Shown piece after piece: positions 35,922 through 48,881 of a stretch of 64,000 nucleotides of DNA. Origin of the DNA: Aphelocoma coerulescens (lineage: Eukaryota; Chordata; Aves; Passeriformes; Corvidae); the NCBI RefSeq assembly GCF_041296385.1, contig NC_091013.1:69285563-69349562 (forward strand), written 5' to 3'. The position numbers were made by a program, and so were the translations under genes. Each line of letters starts with the position of its first letter. Position 1 is the first letter of the stretch. The notes beneath the pieces were generated by a model. The model saw only the letters and a program-made list of their open reading frames with translations. It made no database searches and was not told where the DNA came from.

Positions 35922-38900
35922 AAGAGAAAATGGAACAATGTTTATGGTTTGTGATTTGATGAAGGTTTAACATTTTTAAAGAAAATAGCTGCTAATTTAC
36001 AGTAATAGTGAATCGCACAAAAGAGTTTTGCATATTTAATATTAACAACATGGGGCCAAATTAATTCTAGTGTGTGGGGGTATTTTTTGGCTTTATCACT
36101 GCATTTTAATGCAAGAATTTGTAATGAATGAGCCATTGAATATGTCCATCAAATCCAGAACAGCATTGTGCCTACTTAAAGGCACAAAGATTGGATAAGG
36201 TGAATATAACGCACAAATCCATAGTGGGCACAATTATGAATAGCACTATTTTTATCATCTAAGGTACTGATTATATGTTCTGTTTTTACCATATGTGTCT
36301 TCATTCATTTTGGTATGAACAGTTAATGAGTACTTTGCTTTTACCAACGAATAGGTAAAATGCAGAGAAGAAAAAAACCTGCCATATTAAACTGCTTGCA
36401 CCACGCCGTCTGATCCCAACACGCACACTTGGAACACACTAAGTTTAGTCTTTTTTTATCTAAATGGAAAGAAAGTGAAGAAATCCTGTGTGGTCACAGG
36501 ACAAAAGTAAATTCTTTCAAAGCAGTGTTCAAATTCTCTTCACTGCATTGCTACCTGATGACTGTAAACAGAAGGGTGTTCAGAGGCATTATGAATGTTT
36601 TACCTGGCAAGAGCTGTTAATGCTGATCATCCATGTGTTGCAAGTAAATATGGACAGATTTCTGACTGAGGAAATACGAGGGCCTGCTGGCTAGCAGCGT
36701 CATCTGGCACACATATGATGACACCTTTTGGAAAAATATATTTTGCCTGAGAAAGTAATTGATTATTTTCACTTATGTTAAGAACAGGAACATCATTTTT
36801 TATTTGCTGTAAGGAGACATTTTGTGCATTTTAAAAAGACAGCCTACAGAAATGGTGATACTGTAAATCATCCTCCCATTGACCTAATTTTTCTGTTTTC
36901 ACAGTATCTAGAGGTACTCTTTTCATACAGCATGAATATGCAAAACTCCTTTAGTGTTGAAGTAGGTCGCGCATTATAACCAGTTGCTTAACAAATATCT
37001 ACTAATTTGTGTTTGTTTTCTGCTGCTTTATTGTGAGAATCTTAGTCTACTTAATTTACATAATAGCAATATTTCCCATTGTATGTTGTATTTAACCCCA
37101 TAGTGTAGTGATCACACACTTTTGCAGTCTTATACTTTCATTTTCTCAAATACTAATGATTTAAGAATTAGAAATCAGCGTGTTTCTGATTCTCAACAAA
37201 AATCTATAGAGATTATATTTTTGAGCTACTTAGTGATGATTTAATATATTTTGAAATCAGGAAAATTTACTGAATTGAAGAACAGGTTTAGCTGCCACAT
37301 GCCAACTTGTAAATGTAGTAAAATAATTCCTTTAGACTGATTTGTCCATAATAAAATTCAGCAGATGGAAAATGTTGGCATGTGATGTTATGGTTTCACT
37401 GAATCAACATAATTTTCTTTACAGAGGATATTTGCAAAAAGAAATAAAAGGGCAGCAGAATACAAAACTTACCTTCTCTGTTTCCAATACTTGGTTCCAG
37501 TATCACCTGGAGAGAAAGTCATTGATCTGGCAGGTTTGCTGAAGCAGTCAGGTCATTCCCTTTTGAAATGCATGTTTTGCCATTCCTGCTTCAGACTTCA
37601 ATATAAAACTGTTCCCAGCCATAAGAAGAGCCATAAGTCCATCCCTCACCCCATGCCCTACTCCTAAGGCTGCCCTGTTCTACTGAAAAAGTTCGCAGCT
37701 GTGAAGTTACTTGCATTTTCAGCTGTTATGAGAGAATGTCTTTGCAAAATGTATTACTTGATCCTGAGAAATGCATATTATATAAAGGTGCATTGGGATC
37801 AGTTTCCAAAAATTCAGGCAACTCGACCAGATTGAACGAAATACTTACTGACGTTTTGAAAATTGTTTTTTCCTGTAAAGAAAATAAATTCCAGGAATTT
37901 TATTTTTCCTCGCTTCTCCCACATAGGCTACTGCTGCTTTAGGCAGCTTATTAAGAATGTTTGCTCTGCACAGGGAGCACGGATTCCCAGCAAACCTGAA
38001 TCCCATGGCTTTGCTTAGCTATGGAAAAGAAAAATGGACCTTATATCAGTAATTGTTATCATAGTGAGTTCTCCATCAAGACTGTTTTAAAAAAGAATAT
38101 GCTAGTCCATAATGTTTAATCATTTCAACATATGACTTGTATTAAGGGGCTATTCAGGGGCAAGACGTATCATTAATATTTCATTTAAGGAATGAAAGTC
38201 CCTTAGAGATTGAAAAGGTACACTGTTTATAGACTTTGAGATCCTTTTTTGTGTGGAATGTAATTCCCATTATACATGAGCAGAAATGAAATGTTTCTTT
38301 TGAGCAAGACCAGAAGGTTTCAGTTTATGGGTGAAACTGAAATTGTGTTCCTTGATGCTGTAGTTCTGCTTGCAACAGCACAGGTTTTAGTTTGTTCCTA
38401 GATTTCATCAACTGCATTAAATAATGGAATAGCTTAAGCAACTTTATAGTGTTTGAACCTCTGATAGTTCTCTGTATGCTGCATTATTTGTGCCTACTCT
38501 AAGGTGATTATGATGTAGCTAAAGAGTCTTGTATAGATTGTGAAAGCTTTGCTTCCCTTTGAGCTTTATGAATACTTGTGATTATTTCCCTAATGCTTTC
38601 TGCAACTTTGTTTTGTTTTGTTTTTTTAAATCTCTTTTCTTCTTTTGTGCAACAAGCAGTTCACATGTGAAGCACAGAATGTGTATGTTCATATTTACAT
38701 GCACGCACACACGTACATAGATTAATGGCTTTGGAACCCATGCGCTGTTACGTCACATTTGTGGCTTTAAACAAATAAGTGGGGAAAATGTTTTAACAGG
38801 AGGATGCTCGTCTGGTGGGCTTCACCACAGCTCTGTTAAAGTCGGGAGAGCTGCACCAACCAGTACTTGCTGAGCAGCTACCCCAAGGAATTCCGTACAA

Positions 38901-39829
38901 TTTTAAGAGATCACATCTGCCAACAAGGGCTAAGTTCAAACTGATCAGAAGTTAGTGGCAAAGCCACTATTGACTCCGAGGTGGGAAGGATAGAACCTTA
39001 CGCACAAATACACGCACACAGACAAAACATTAATCCTAAACTGAAATCTGAAATCTGAAAGTTCGAAATGGTATTCTTTTGACATCTTCAGTTTTATGCC
39101 TCCTCTTGAACTCTACTGTTCTGCAGTGCATTAAGTCATGCAAAATTAGAAGTTCTTTTGTTGAAATCAGTAAAATCTTTAACATTCATTATGCAATGTG
39201 AAAATTGATTTCCAATTTGTAAAATAATTCAGCAACAGCATGTTATATTTAGTTATTTTTCTCTTCACAAATCATTTTCACAGTGCACATTTGGCTGAAA
39301 GATGAACATTCTGAGGTATTAATATTGTGGTTAAAAAGGTATATTATAAGAAAGGATATATACTGTTCATCAGCCTAGAACAACTGGATTGAGATTGTGT
39401 GGAGTAAAAATTTAGATAAATAATAGTGTTTTCTTCTGCAGTTTCATAATTCACACTACAGTGTGAACTATATGTGGTGCATATGTTACAAAAACTGCAC
39501 TCTGAATGTAAAATGAATTCACAGTAATATAGAAAAGAACCTCTGATCAATTCAAGTTTACTGTTTCTGTCAAAAATGCAGAGAAATGAACAGACAGAAA
39601 ATCTTTATGGTGCTAAATTACCTCATCACTTGATGAATGCATAGATTAATGTTGTCTGTGCTTTTTCTCGTATCCAATTAATGGTGTGCAACCAAATACA
39701 AGATTGGTTTTTATTTAATCTTCACTTTCAGTTCTATCTGCTAGTGACAAGAGCTTTTAACTATGAGTGATGCAAAGTAACTTTAGGAAGCACAGCCAGC
39801 AACACCTTTACGTGCAGAGCAAAGCAAGC

Positions 39830-40150
39830 AAGTGGTTGTCACCCTCTTTGGAAATGGGTGTGCTTCCCCCAGGAAAGCCCTTCTATCCGGAAGGCAGGGT
39901 CTGCTGAGCAGAGCAGGGGCTACTCTGAGCTGTGCTCGCTGCCGTGACAATCCTGGCTGGCTCAGTTTGCCTCTCTCCAGCTGGCTGCTGCTCCCAGGCT
40001 GGCTGAGCGCCCCGAGTCCCCGCGGCAGGCAGTGGGTCTGTAGGTGACACCCGTGTGGTGTCCGCACCCGTGAGCACAGGGCTGAACACACGCGCAGCGC
40101 ACCCGCGCACGTGCTCCTCTGCGGTTCTGTGTCTGTGATTGCGCATGGTG
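39830..40150. promoter_or_regulatory. GC/CpG-rich island with CACGTG E-box inside the 3'UTR
   Basis: Compared with the AT-rich flanks this stretch is clearly GC-rich, with clustered CpGs (for example 'cacgcgcagcgcacccgcgc' at about 40088) and a perfect CACGTG at 40108-40113. It could be an enhancer or cryptic promoter, or a structured RNA segment. The open frames on both strands here follow from the base composition. No known element was recognised. Confidence 0.45.
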
Positions 40151-40363
40151 GTGATACTCGAGTTTGCTTAAATTAACCCTCAGCAGTGAAGTATGAAGAA
40201 AGCTGTACTATATTCAGCGTGTACTTGTTGTCTGATGTTATATGGGGTAATTAGATTGTGGTTTGCCCTGCAATACAGTGTTTTGGAATTTGGACTCTAG
40301 TGAAAGAGGAGCTAACAATGTTTGTGCTAAGGCCTCTTCATTTTCTTAGTTGCACTATGATAT

Positions 40364-40371
40364 TGTAAATA
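40364..40371 (+). promoter_or_regulatory. Pumilio response element motif (TGTAAATA)
   Basis: A perfect octamer of the TGTANATA type lies in the distal part of the probable 3'UTR. Pumilio proteins bind such sites to repress neuronal mRNAs. Function is inferred from the motif only. Confidence 0.4.
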
Positions 40372-40546
40372 TTGGCACATTTACAACATAAGTTTAAGAT
40401 TTTACAAAGTTATGCATACAATTATTTTTTTTAATGAGAAGTGCTTGGATATTTGCTTTTAAAATTATACCGTTTTTGTATTAATGTGATGCAGGAAACC
40501 AAAAAGAAAGCTGTTGATTTATCAACAAAAAATGTAAAACTTGCAA

Positions 40547-40552
40547 AATAAA
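40547..40552 (+). terminator. Polyadenylation signal AATAAA (candidate)
   Basis: This canonical hexamer in the distal 3'UTR is followed within 20-30 nt by T-rich sequence. It is one of two closely spaced candidates for the end of the kinase-less transcript. Confidence 0.4.
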
Positions 40553-40724
40553 CGCCGATGAATGTTTTATTTCTTATAATCAGCTGAAGAAAATCACCTT
40601 CATTTTTGTGCCATTGGTTCATCATACTGTATTGTACTTGTGTTTCATATTTGACCATGTCATCTTGGTTGCAATTTGTTATTTTGCTAGATTTAACATT
40701 AATGTAGATTATTGTAAGTGATGT

Positions 40725-40730
40725 AATAAA
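40725..40730 (+). terminator. Polyadenylation signal AATAAA (candidate, distal)
   Basis: A canonical hexamer preceded by 'gtaagtgatgt' and followed by 'tatatattaaaaatgcacgc', then T/G-containing sequence. I prefer it as the most distal end, but nothing in the window decides between this and the site at 40547. Confidence 0.45.
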
Positions 40731-40740
40731 TATATATTAA

Positions 40741-43700
40741 AAATGCACGCTGTTCAGAGAATTTATTTTGGAAACATGATTACCAGGCTTTAACAAAATA
40801 CTTGCATTTGGTATTGCTTGTTCATTTTGGATCAACATTGTACATCTAGCCTTAGTGTAAGCATGTGGGATTCATGCATCCTTATGGGTTCCTTTAAAGA
40901 GTAGATGCATTCAGTGTCTTATTTTAGTAAGAAACTCTGGGCTTTAGTGTGTAGATACAAAAAATCCTACAGGGAGGAATTTGGTCTGTAGTGGGTGTTG
41001 TGAAGACAGCAAATATAACTGCCTTGAATTGCTTATGGGTAACTTTGTGTGCACATGATGGGATAGATTTGAAGTATGAAGTGGGGAATTAGTAGAATAT
41101 CCAAAGCAAGGTACCAGCTCCCTACCAACAGCTCAGCCCCAGCAGAACTTCTACTAAGACAAGTATTAGGAAAATATGCTTGTGAAAAGCTAATGGTAAT
41201 GAAACATACCTGGTGTGTTTTAAAATAAGTACCTAATTTTCTGGTACATCTTTCCACTCTTTAAAAATGCATGTCCATAGCCTAGTTTTATTTCTTGTTT
41301 GGCAGGGGTGGGGGAAGAGAGATGTTACAATTTCTGACATGTCATCTGCCAGCCTGATGCTTCAGCTGATATTCATACACTTTCCTGGAGGGAACTGTGG
41401 GCCTGATAAAAGTTCTAGTTTGGAAATGCTCTTGGTTGCTGGTAAATAGGTTTGCCTAAAAAAGGTGTACACACATAGAAAGGAAACAATACAATAGAAA
41501 TTGGGAAGAGTGGAAACAAAATAATTGAGGTTTCTGTTTGTACCAAGAAACAGTTAAAAATACCAGGAGAGCTTTTAAAATGCAGCTAAATAAAGTGGTT
41601 CTTTTGCTGTGCCCTTAATTAGGTGGAAGAAATAAAAACCTCCTTTTGGTTGGTGGGTTTTCAATTTTTATTCTGTAGTTGAGTGGAAAAATTTACCTGT
41701 GTATAACTTTAGGAAGAGGTAAAAGGAAACCTTCACATTGCATCACTGAACATGTAACTTTTTATGTTAACCACAATAAGGATACAGAAATTACAGTAAT
41801 AACTTCCAATACCATGAATCTGATACTTTTTTTTTTTTAAATATCATCAGTCTTTTCTGAATGATGCCAAGAGCTGAGTGAGCCTAGGGTTTGAATTATG
41901 GCTCAACTTTGGAAGCAGCTGTTAGGAACTAGTGGAGGTTACATTTAAATTTATTGTTGAATACCATGTAGGAAACTATGTTGGTCTTTCTGAATTGTCT
42001 TGTTACACAAATCAAATGAGTGTATAAGCATCCAATGCTGCAGCTTAGTAAGGGAATCTTAATAAAACAAAGTGCTTCAAGCTTGAAAATTTAACTTCAG
42101 TCTGTCAGCTCCATTTCCTTGCAAACTCTCTCATTTGTCCCTCTATCCCTCAAAGAAGAAAACCAACACAAGACCTGATAATACGCCAGATAATTGCTTG
42201 TGTCATTTGAACTTATCTCTTCTCCACACTGTGTAAATTATGAATTGCAGAAATGAACAGCAACAAAAAAAATCACTTGCCTCTGTAGGGCCTCTTAAGT
42301 GTCTAAAAAAACAGGGCAGGATGTAGAATTTGGAATAAGTTTGTAAGCAGGTTTGCATACATTTTTTACTATTTCTTTCCAGATGAAGCAGTTTATAAAT
42401 AAATTTGAATCTGATGTGCCTGTTTAGTGCAGTAGTCAAACTGGAAAAGAGAACAATTGCATCATTTCTCTTTCTATACATTGAACTCCATTAGGTTCCA
42501 TTCTTTCAGCATGAAGATTGTGGATTTCATGTTTCTTCATTAAGTAATTTTTTTTGCCAACTCTCTACTGTTTACATGAAAGCTTTTTCCCCTGTTTCAG
42601 CTGGCTGGGCAAAAAAATGTAAGGTTAAACAAAAGACAATCAAAACCATTTTTGACTGGATATAGTTGGGAGAGGGAATCTCAATGTAACCCTTTGCTTC
42701 TCTCTATGTTGAATAATAAAAGAAATCAGTTTATCTTCTTAAAAGCTACATCAAAATGTATTACTTTACTGTTCTAACTAGCTGTCCTCTGCTTTTGTTT
42801 TCTGGTGATGTACTGTTTTGCTGTTCATTGACTCACTTATTTCTTGCTTAACACTGTTACATATTACAGGAATTTTTTGATCCCTTCAAAGTCTTTCAAA
42901 GTTAATACCTGCATTGAGTGTGTTTATTTTACCATTGTTCATGATCATCTTTAGGCAAAGGGACTGAGTCTGTCAGGAAGTCATGACAGCTACCTTGCAA
43001 AGGTTTTTTTATAACCAGACTGAACCCTAGTGTGGGCTCCAAAAGGGGTGAACTTGGTGGTGTAACTGCTTAGTTTTGGTTTTAACATTATTTTTCCTTA
43101 CTGAGTTGAGCTTAATCTTACACATATTACTGACATGCTTATATTTTTTTATATATATACATTTTTTTAATTCTGTATAGTTCTTTGGAAGAGGGACAAT
43201 CTTAGGAGGCATAATTTAAAGACATTAGAAATTCCCTTTTCCTGAGCCTCCTTCCTGAGCTTACACTTTGTTTACTGATTTTATTCCTCACTTCATTAAG
43301 CCCGTTTTTAAAAGAGTAGAACTCTGCCTGAGATCCAAACTTAGCGTTACACCTGTGTGCTTTTCTGTTACTCACATTTCATCCAGATGCTTCCTTCATG
43401 CTAGAAAAATACAAAGGAATCTATTGTTGAGAGACTTTGTAGACTCCGCATGCGCTAATAAATTTTTTGAGAGGTTTAGAAAATAGAATGCAGTGTTTGG
43501 GGTTTAAGATTCAGGAATCTGAATTGCACTAACAAACTTCCTAGTCATACTTGCTTAAGTCTCTTTTTGTAACTGCTGACACTATAGTCCTGCTGTTTAG
43601 TGGGATTTTAAGATTAATTTAGGACAAAGGTAAGTATCAGGACAGAGACATTACAGTAATTTTTATTTTGCTGCTTTTTTTTCATGGATTTAGCACAGTT

Positions 43701-46700
43701 TCCACTGAGATACAAGCTATTTACCAAACAGTTGCTAGATAAATCTCCCACTGAGACATGGCTGAAACTCTATAGCGCTAATGTTTCCATTCACATCAGT
43801 GAGGTGTGTGGTGTGCTGGCCATCTGTTTTATAAACCTGAATAGGATCTGAAATCCTTACACCAAAGACCTGATTTTTTTATGCCATCGCTTTTATGAAA
43901 GTGTGCCATAAAACTGGCCATGTGCTGGCAACCTGTGCAACTGGACCCTTTTAAATCTGTGTAAAAGTGATGACATTCCAAGCACCTCAGCATCTCTTAA
44001 AATTAAAACAGCTAATTGCATTAAAGTCTGTGTGTTGAAGAGATTATACTCTTGCTTAGGGTTTGTTTTTCCCCCCTCCCCATCTGCAAGATCCCTGATG
44101 GGGTCCACATCTGTGAGAGCAACAGCGTGCACGACAGACTGCCTAACGATTGGCAAGCCAACTGGAAGGAACACTGAGACCCACAAGGATTGCAGGACCC
44201 ACAGGGCTTTCAGCTTGTGAGAACAGCGAGTTAATTGAAGCCTAAATAAATGAAATGTCCTTCTAGCTGAAGTAAAGATAAATAAATAAATGCCTGCATG
44301 TTGTTGAAGAGGACTGAATAAAGATGAAAATATTTGTGTCATGTTTATCCAGTAACATCTCTTTAATTGTGGAAGGAGGGCCACCAGCAGACTTGGTGAA
44401 CGTATACAAATGTCCAGTTCCTGATTTATTTTCAATCTGTTGCTTTAATAGGAGGGGTTCAGCAAAGGTAATGAAAAGTATGTTTTTATATATTTTTCAA
44501 TATTTATTTAAAGTTTTTAAAGTCTCAGTGTGTATTTTTAGCACGTCTTCCTAGCTACTGCTTCCTTGTCACTGGCAAGTTCAGCCTCTGCCTCCATGCC
44601 AGTGCTTGGCAGGCAGATGTCACCAAAGGAGCTGCGTGCTTTGTTTGCAGACCAGTGGTACAGTATATGCTACTAATGCATCATTTCAGTTCTTCAGTTA
44701 ACAAATATCATCTTAACCTTCCCGTCTTTATATGCTGTCAATAAGAAAAGAAATAGAGCCACTTAAAACATCAGTATGAGATCGATTTTTTCCTTTAAAT
44801 TTTCTATGGGCCACTTTTTTCAGTCTATTAGACTAAACTTAGATTAAATACATATTTAAGGAGTTTGCCTAAGACATATTTAGGAGTCAATTTAATTTCA
44901 GTCGTGTCGACCATTAAGATTATTTGTATTTAAATTGAAGCACTTGCTGAAGTGCTTTGTTGAAATGGGCCTTTGAAGATGTCTAATTTTGGAAGGACTG
45001 AGCAATTGCATTTGTCAGCTAAGCCTTGTTTTAAGGTCCTTGAAAAATTAAGTCCTCAAATAGAAATTTGAGTGTCTCTAGGCACCCATTCTGAGAAGAT
45101 GTGGCTGCTGAGTTAGGTCTTGATTTTCACATCTCCCATTCTCACAGATGAGAGCAATGACTGCAAGATTGTAAAGAAACCATCAGGGTTCTAAAGAAAG
45201 CTACAGTGCTGTGCAATCATCTACTTAAAAGTGTAATCTCACTATTTAAAGTGCAAAAAAAGAAAAAAATTAGCTGTTTAATAATCTGTTGAATATCTAG
45301 CACTAGCCTTTTTGTGTTTGTACTCCTTAAATGTTGTAATGATTCATTCCTGATCATAGAAGTAACAAATATTAAACATATTTAAATTGTAGTTCGTTTC
45401 AGAAAAGACCGTGGAGTGGGAAAATAAGTATGAAATTGGATGCCTGTTCTAGGAAAACAAACAAACACACCAGAATGAGTAGAGAGAACATGTTTGCTGC
45501 TTATTTTACAAGCAGGACTGTAAAGGAAACAATTCTCTCATTACATGTGTATAAAAATAGGCTTTGAGACTGACTTCTCCAGGCATGAGAACTCCTAGCA
45601 TTTTCCCGTTACCTTGATCCACATCTGCTCATTTGTTCAAAAATGAACCAGAGGTAAGTTTTTACTGGGATGTCACGCAGAGTTTAGCACAGGAGTAGCA
45701 CATACATAAACACGTCCTGACCATGAAACAAGGGCAGCAATATCTTAGCAAACTGCATAAAATCCCTCAGTGCTGACTTGTTTTATCAAGAGGCAACAAA
45801 AACAGTCCAAAAACTGATTAGTGCATTCTTCAGTTCTGTTCAAACCTCAGAAGAAATACTTGCCTGAATGAAAAGAGAGAGCTGGGATTGATTAAAAAAA
45901 CAAGGGCAGAGAATCTCATGGCAGATGGGATGTGCAAACTCTCAGGATTATTTAGTGAAAAATAGGCCAAGTTCAGACTTTGTCTAAGTCATCTGACCTT
46001 AGTCTGTTGTGGGAGAAATTAAAAGTTATTCTGTTCAAATGAAATCAGCATACTGGCCAGCTTTTAAGTCTGCTGACTGCCTTTTCCCTGGCTCAGTACT
46101 CAGCAAATATCCGAACTGCTGCAACTTCAGTTACTTTTGATCACATCAGCTGTGTTCTGCAGTGTCACAAGAGAGATAATTCTAAAGTATCTGTGTTTAA
46201 TTTGTAAAGTGGATTGACACCATGATTGTGGGCATCTAAAAACCTTGCAAACACTAATAAGGAAGTGATAGTGTTAGTTACACAAAGTACAGCCTGCAAT
46301 CTATGTAAAAATAGGCTGAAGAAGATAATGAAATATGGCAGCACTTTCAGCATGTGAATGATACGAACCCAAGAAAGTTTTAGTTTTGAAAATCCTGTGA
46401 ATATTTTTCACTTAAGTTGCAATACAAGGACCTGAGGAAATGTTCAGTTTGGCTTTAAGTTTGAAGGGCCACCATTATATTTGTAGCTTCTTCTGATTTC
46501 CTCTGAACATAGGCGAGTCCTGAAGACGTGTTTGTGTAACCATTACACACCAGAGGATAAAAGTTGCTGGTGAAATCCAGTCCATCTCAAATGTCTGTGT
46601 AGTTTCATCCATCCAGATGCATGATGAAGCAGTTTTCCTAAAGTGCGTACCTAAAGTCCGTAGGTAACTGATAGGCATTGATAGGTGCTTTGGAAGGCTT

Positions 46701-47439
46701 CCCTGGTGAGATCCTGCCTCCTATACTTCTGGCATCCAAGGTGGGTGGCTACGTGTTTCCTTCTAGGGACCATAGAGACACTGTCCTCCCTCCATCAACT
46801 GTACAGACAAGCTCAGACAATCGCAGGACAAGTACTTGAAACGAGTACAACTACAGAGTCATTGCCTCAAGTGAGCTACCCCAACCAAATCCCTTTATGA
46901 AACAGCAACCATTATTCACCCTGACATTTTCTTTTGTCTGTACATTGCCATAATGATTTCTCCCTTCTAGAACAAAACTGGGGAGGATGTCAACAGAGGG
47001 AGGTTTGTAAAAGTGAGGAATTCTGCCCATGACACAGCCAGCTACAGACGTACGTTCCTCTAGTGCCTGCTGGGTTGATAGGGTCTCTGAGAACACGGTC
47101 TCCTGCCTGCAGAGGGCGTACGGCTCCTCAGTTTTCCCTGCCAAAATATGTGTGGAATAGGGAGAAACTAATGGAGCGTACATCACAGTATCCTTGCATG
47201 CACATTGCTGCACTTGATGGATCAAGAATCTCTCCAGTAATGTGAGGTTACCAAAAGTGTAATTTCAGTGGAAAAATTTGGAATCTTCCCAAGCATCCGT
47301 GTATCCCCCCACCGAAGTAAATTGATACTTTGTATAGGGAACACTGAAGCCTCTCTGGGACATGTGTCCAGAAGGAATGTGCTGTGGGTACTCGTGCTTC
47401 TTAAAAATCATCTGTTTTCATTTGTGTCTCCATTTCCAG
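40741..47439 (+). other. DCLK1: Intergenic-like intron sequence before the kinase-isoform exons
   Basis: This is intron for kinase transcripts. It is mostly unique AT-rich DNA. The - strand open frame at 43893-44435 is the longest in the window (180 codons) but matches nothing I know and has no splice or family context. A patch at about 44930-45170 vaguely resembles an ancient amniote interspersed repeat. Confidence 0.75.
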
Positions 47440-47524
47440 AGCTCCCAACACAGTGGCTCCTCTACCTCATTAGCATCCACCAAAGTTTGCAGCTCTATGG
47501 ATGAAAATGATGGCCCTGCAGAAG
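47440..47524 (+). CDS. DCLK1: DCLK1 Ser-rich linker exon preceding the kinase domain
   Basis: The acceptor is 'ctccatttccag' ending at 47439 and the donor GTAACA starts at 47525. It is read in phase 0 directly from ...SLRKQR at 30153 when the terminal exon is skipped, and leaves in phase 1. It encodes [17 protein letters not shown] followed by [11 protein letters not shown]. The acidic, Ser/Pro-containing stretch is the PEST-like linker just before the catalytic domain of DCLK1, a region where the mammalian protein is cleaved by calpain (family knowledge). Small differences from mammals, such as Ser for Gly after QH, are ordinary bird substitutions. Confidence 0.96.
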
Positions 47525-48881
47525 GTAACATTTGGAGGCTGACATTTCAAAGCAGTCAGTGTAGTGATAACAGCAGCTGTGTAGAAAATGAGTCATTCTT
47601 CCTGCCAGAGAAAGTGGGAGCAATGCAGGCTGGATGATTTTCCATGAGGAAGCTCCTCAGCCTCAGCAAACCAGTTAGGTTCACTCTGGATCAGATTTGA
47701 TCTGGACATCACTCTTCAGAGGAATATTTTTTGCGGAATACTTGAGGTATTATTTCTGCAAGCAATGCAGTGCTGACTGGCTTATTTCAGTATTTTTGCC
47801 TCATCTGTCATGGTACTAAAGAACGCACTGCAGTCCTGGGTCTTTAGGAAGTCTTACTCCATGCTAAGGCTGTGAGCAACTTGGCTAAGGGACAGGGTCT
47901 GCTTGAACACTGCTGGCTCACACGCACATCTATGCATGTGTGTGTGTATCTGTGCTCCTGTTGGAGAATAACTCTTCATGCTGTCTGTGAATTCAGACAA
48001 ACCTCAACCTCCTTGTGTCCTAACATTCACTTTTAAAACTCACCTGGAGCAAAGGACAGAGAAATACACAGTTAAATGCACTGTCTTAAAGAGTGTAAAC
48101 AAAAATCACATTTCTGAGAGGCTTTTTTTTTTTTTTTATATAACAATATTTATATACTAGTTTGTATCAGCTGCAGTTTACAGGCAGCTTTTAGAGGCAT
48201 GTTAGGTATTTGTAACACTATTTCAAATACATTTAAAATGAATGGTACAGGAATGAGCACTAAAACACATTAAACTACAAGCTTTTCGTATGCTTAGACA
48301 CTGTGTAATGCAATTTTACCTAAACATCTGGTACCCAGGTTGCATGCAAGGTAATATTATTGAGAACATTTGTTTAAAAACTAAATATTTAATATTGGGG
48401 GATGGGGAGAACTAGCACTTAGCACATGAGGAGTTTTATGGATGTCTCAGTTTACAGGATGTAATAAAATAAGTGCTTGAGTGTTGGACTTCTTTGGTAC
48501 ATGTATTTAATCATGCTGTGTCAAGGAGTTCCAGCCCTTTTTGGAGGCTGGTCTGCGCTTGTGCAGATCACAGAGGCCTTCTCGTAATTAAAAAAAGACA
48601 ATTTTGGTTTTGTCTTGGGGGCATATTGCAGTGGCAGTGGTAAACTATATAACACTCAAATGGTGGTATGTTTGAGCCCCCAGAAGCCTTATTTTTCATT
48701 ATTGTATCTGCGTGAAACCTGTTGAGTATATACAATGTCAGCAGCATGGTTTCACTGTACAGTAAGTGAGATACTGACTGAATGGTTTCCAGGCTCCTAA
48801 ACTGTGGACTTAAAATGCATGTTATGTGCAACATCTGTGTTTCCTTCACTAACAATAAAAATGTACTAATGATTCTTTCAG
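47525..48881 (+). other. DCLK1: DCLK1 intron
   Basis: Short intron of unique sequence with a poly-T run at about 48123-48137. The in-frame ATG upstream of the next exon (48782) is intronic and not a start. Nothing else was recognised. Confidence 0.9.

Larger units (their letters stand above)
35922..40740 (+). other. DCLK1: Probable long 3'UTR of kinase-less DCLK1 transcripts
   Basis: This is about 4.8 kb without recognisable repeats, following the stop at 35919. It ends at two canonical AATAAA hexamers (40547 and 40725). It is AT-rich with many ATTTA motifs and a perfect Pumilio-type TGTAAATA at 40364-40371. Its last kilobase carries a GC/CpG-rich island. Long 3'UTRs are common for brain transcripts. 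The 3' end is inferred; earlier hexamers such as AATAAA at 37443 could also be used, giving shorter forms. Confidence 0.55.

Noticed and set aside
39783..40146. Open frames on both strands at the GC-rich patch in the 3'UTR
   Set aside because: They are Arg/Pro/Ala-rich products of base composition on both strands, without any recognisable domain.
43893..44435. Longest open frame in the window (180 codons, - strand)
   Set aside because: No recognisable domain, no family resemblance, no splice or promoter context, and it lies in an intron of the opposite strand. It is most likely chance.
48782..48881. In-frame ATG upstream of the glycine-loop exon
   Set aside because: The sequence before 48882 ends in a polypyrimidine tract and AG acceptor, and the upstream peptide is unrelated to DCLK1.
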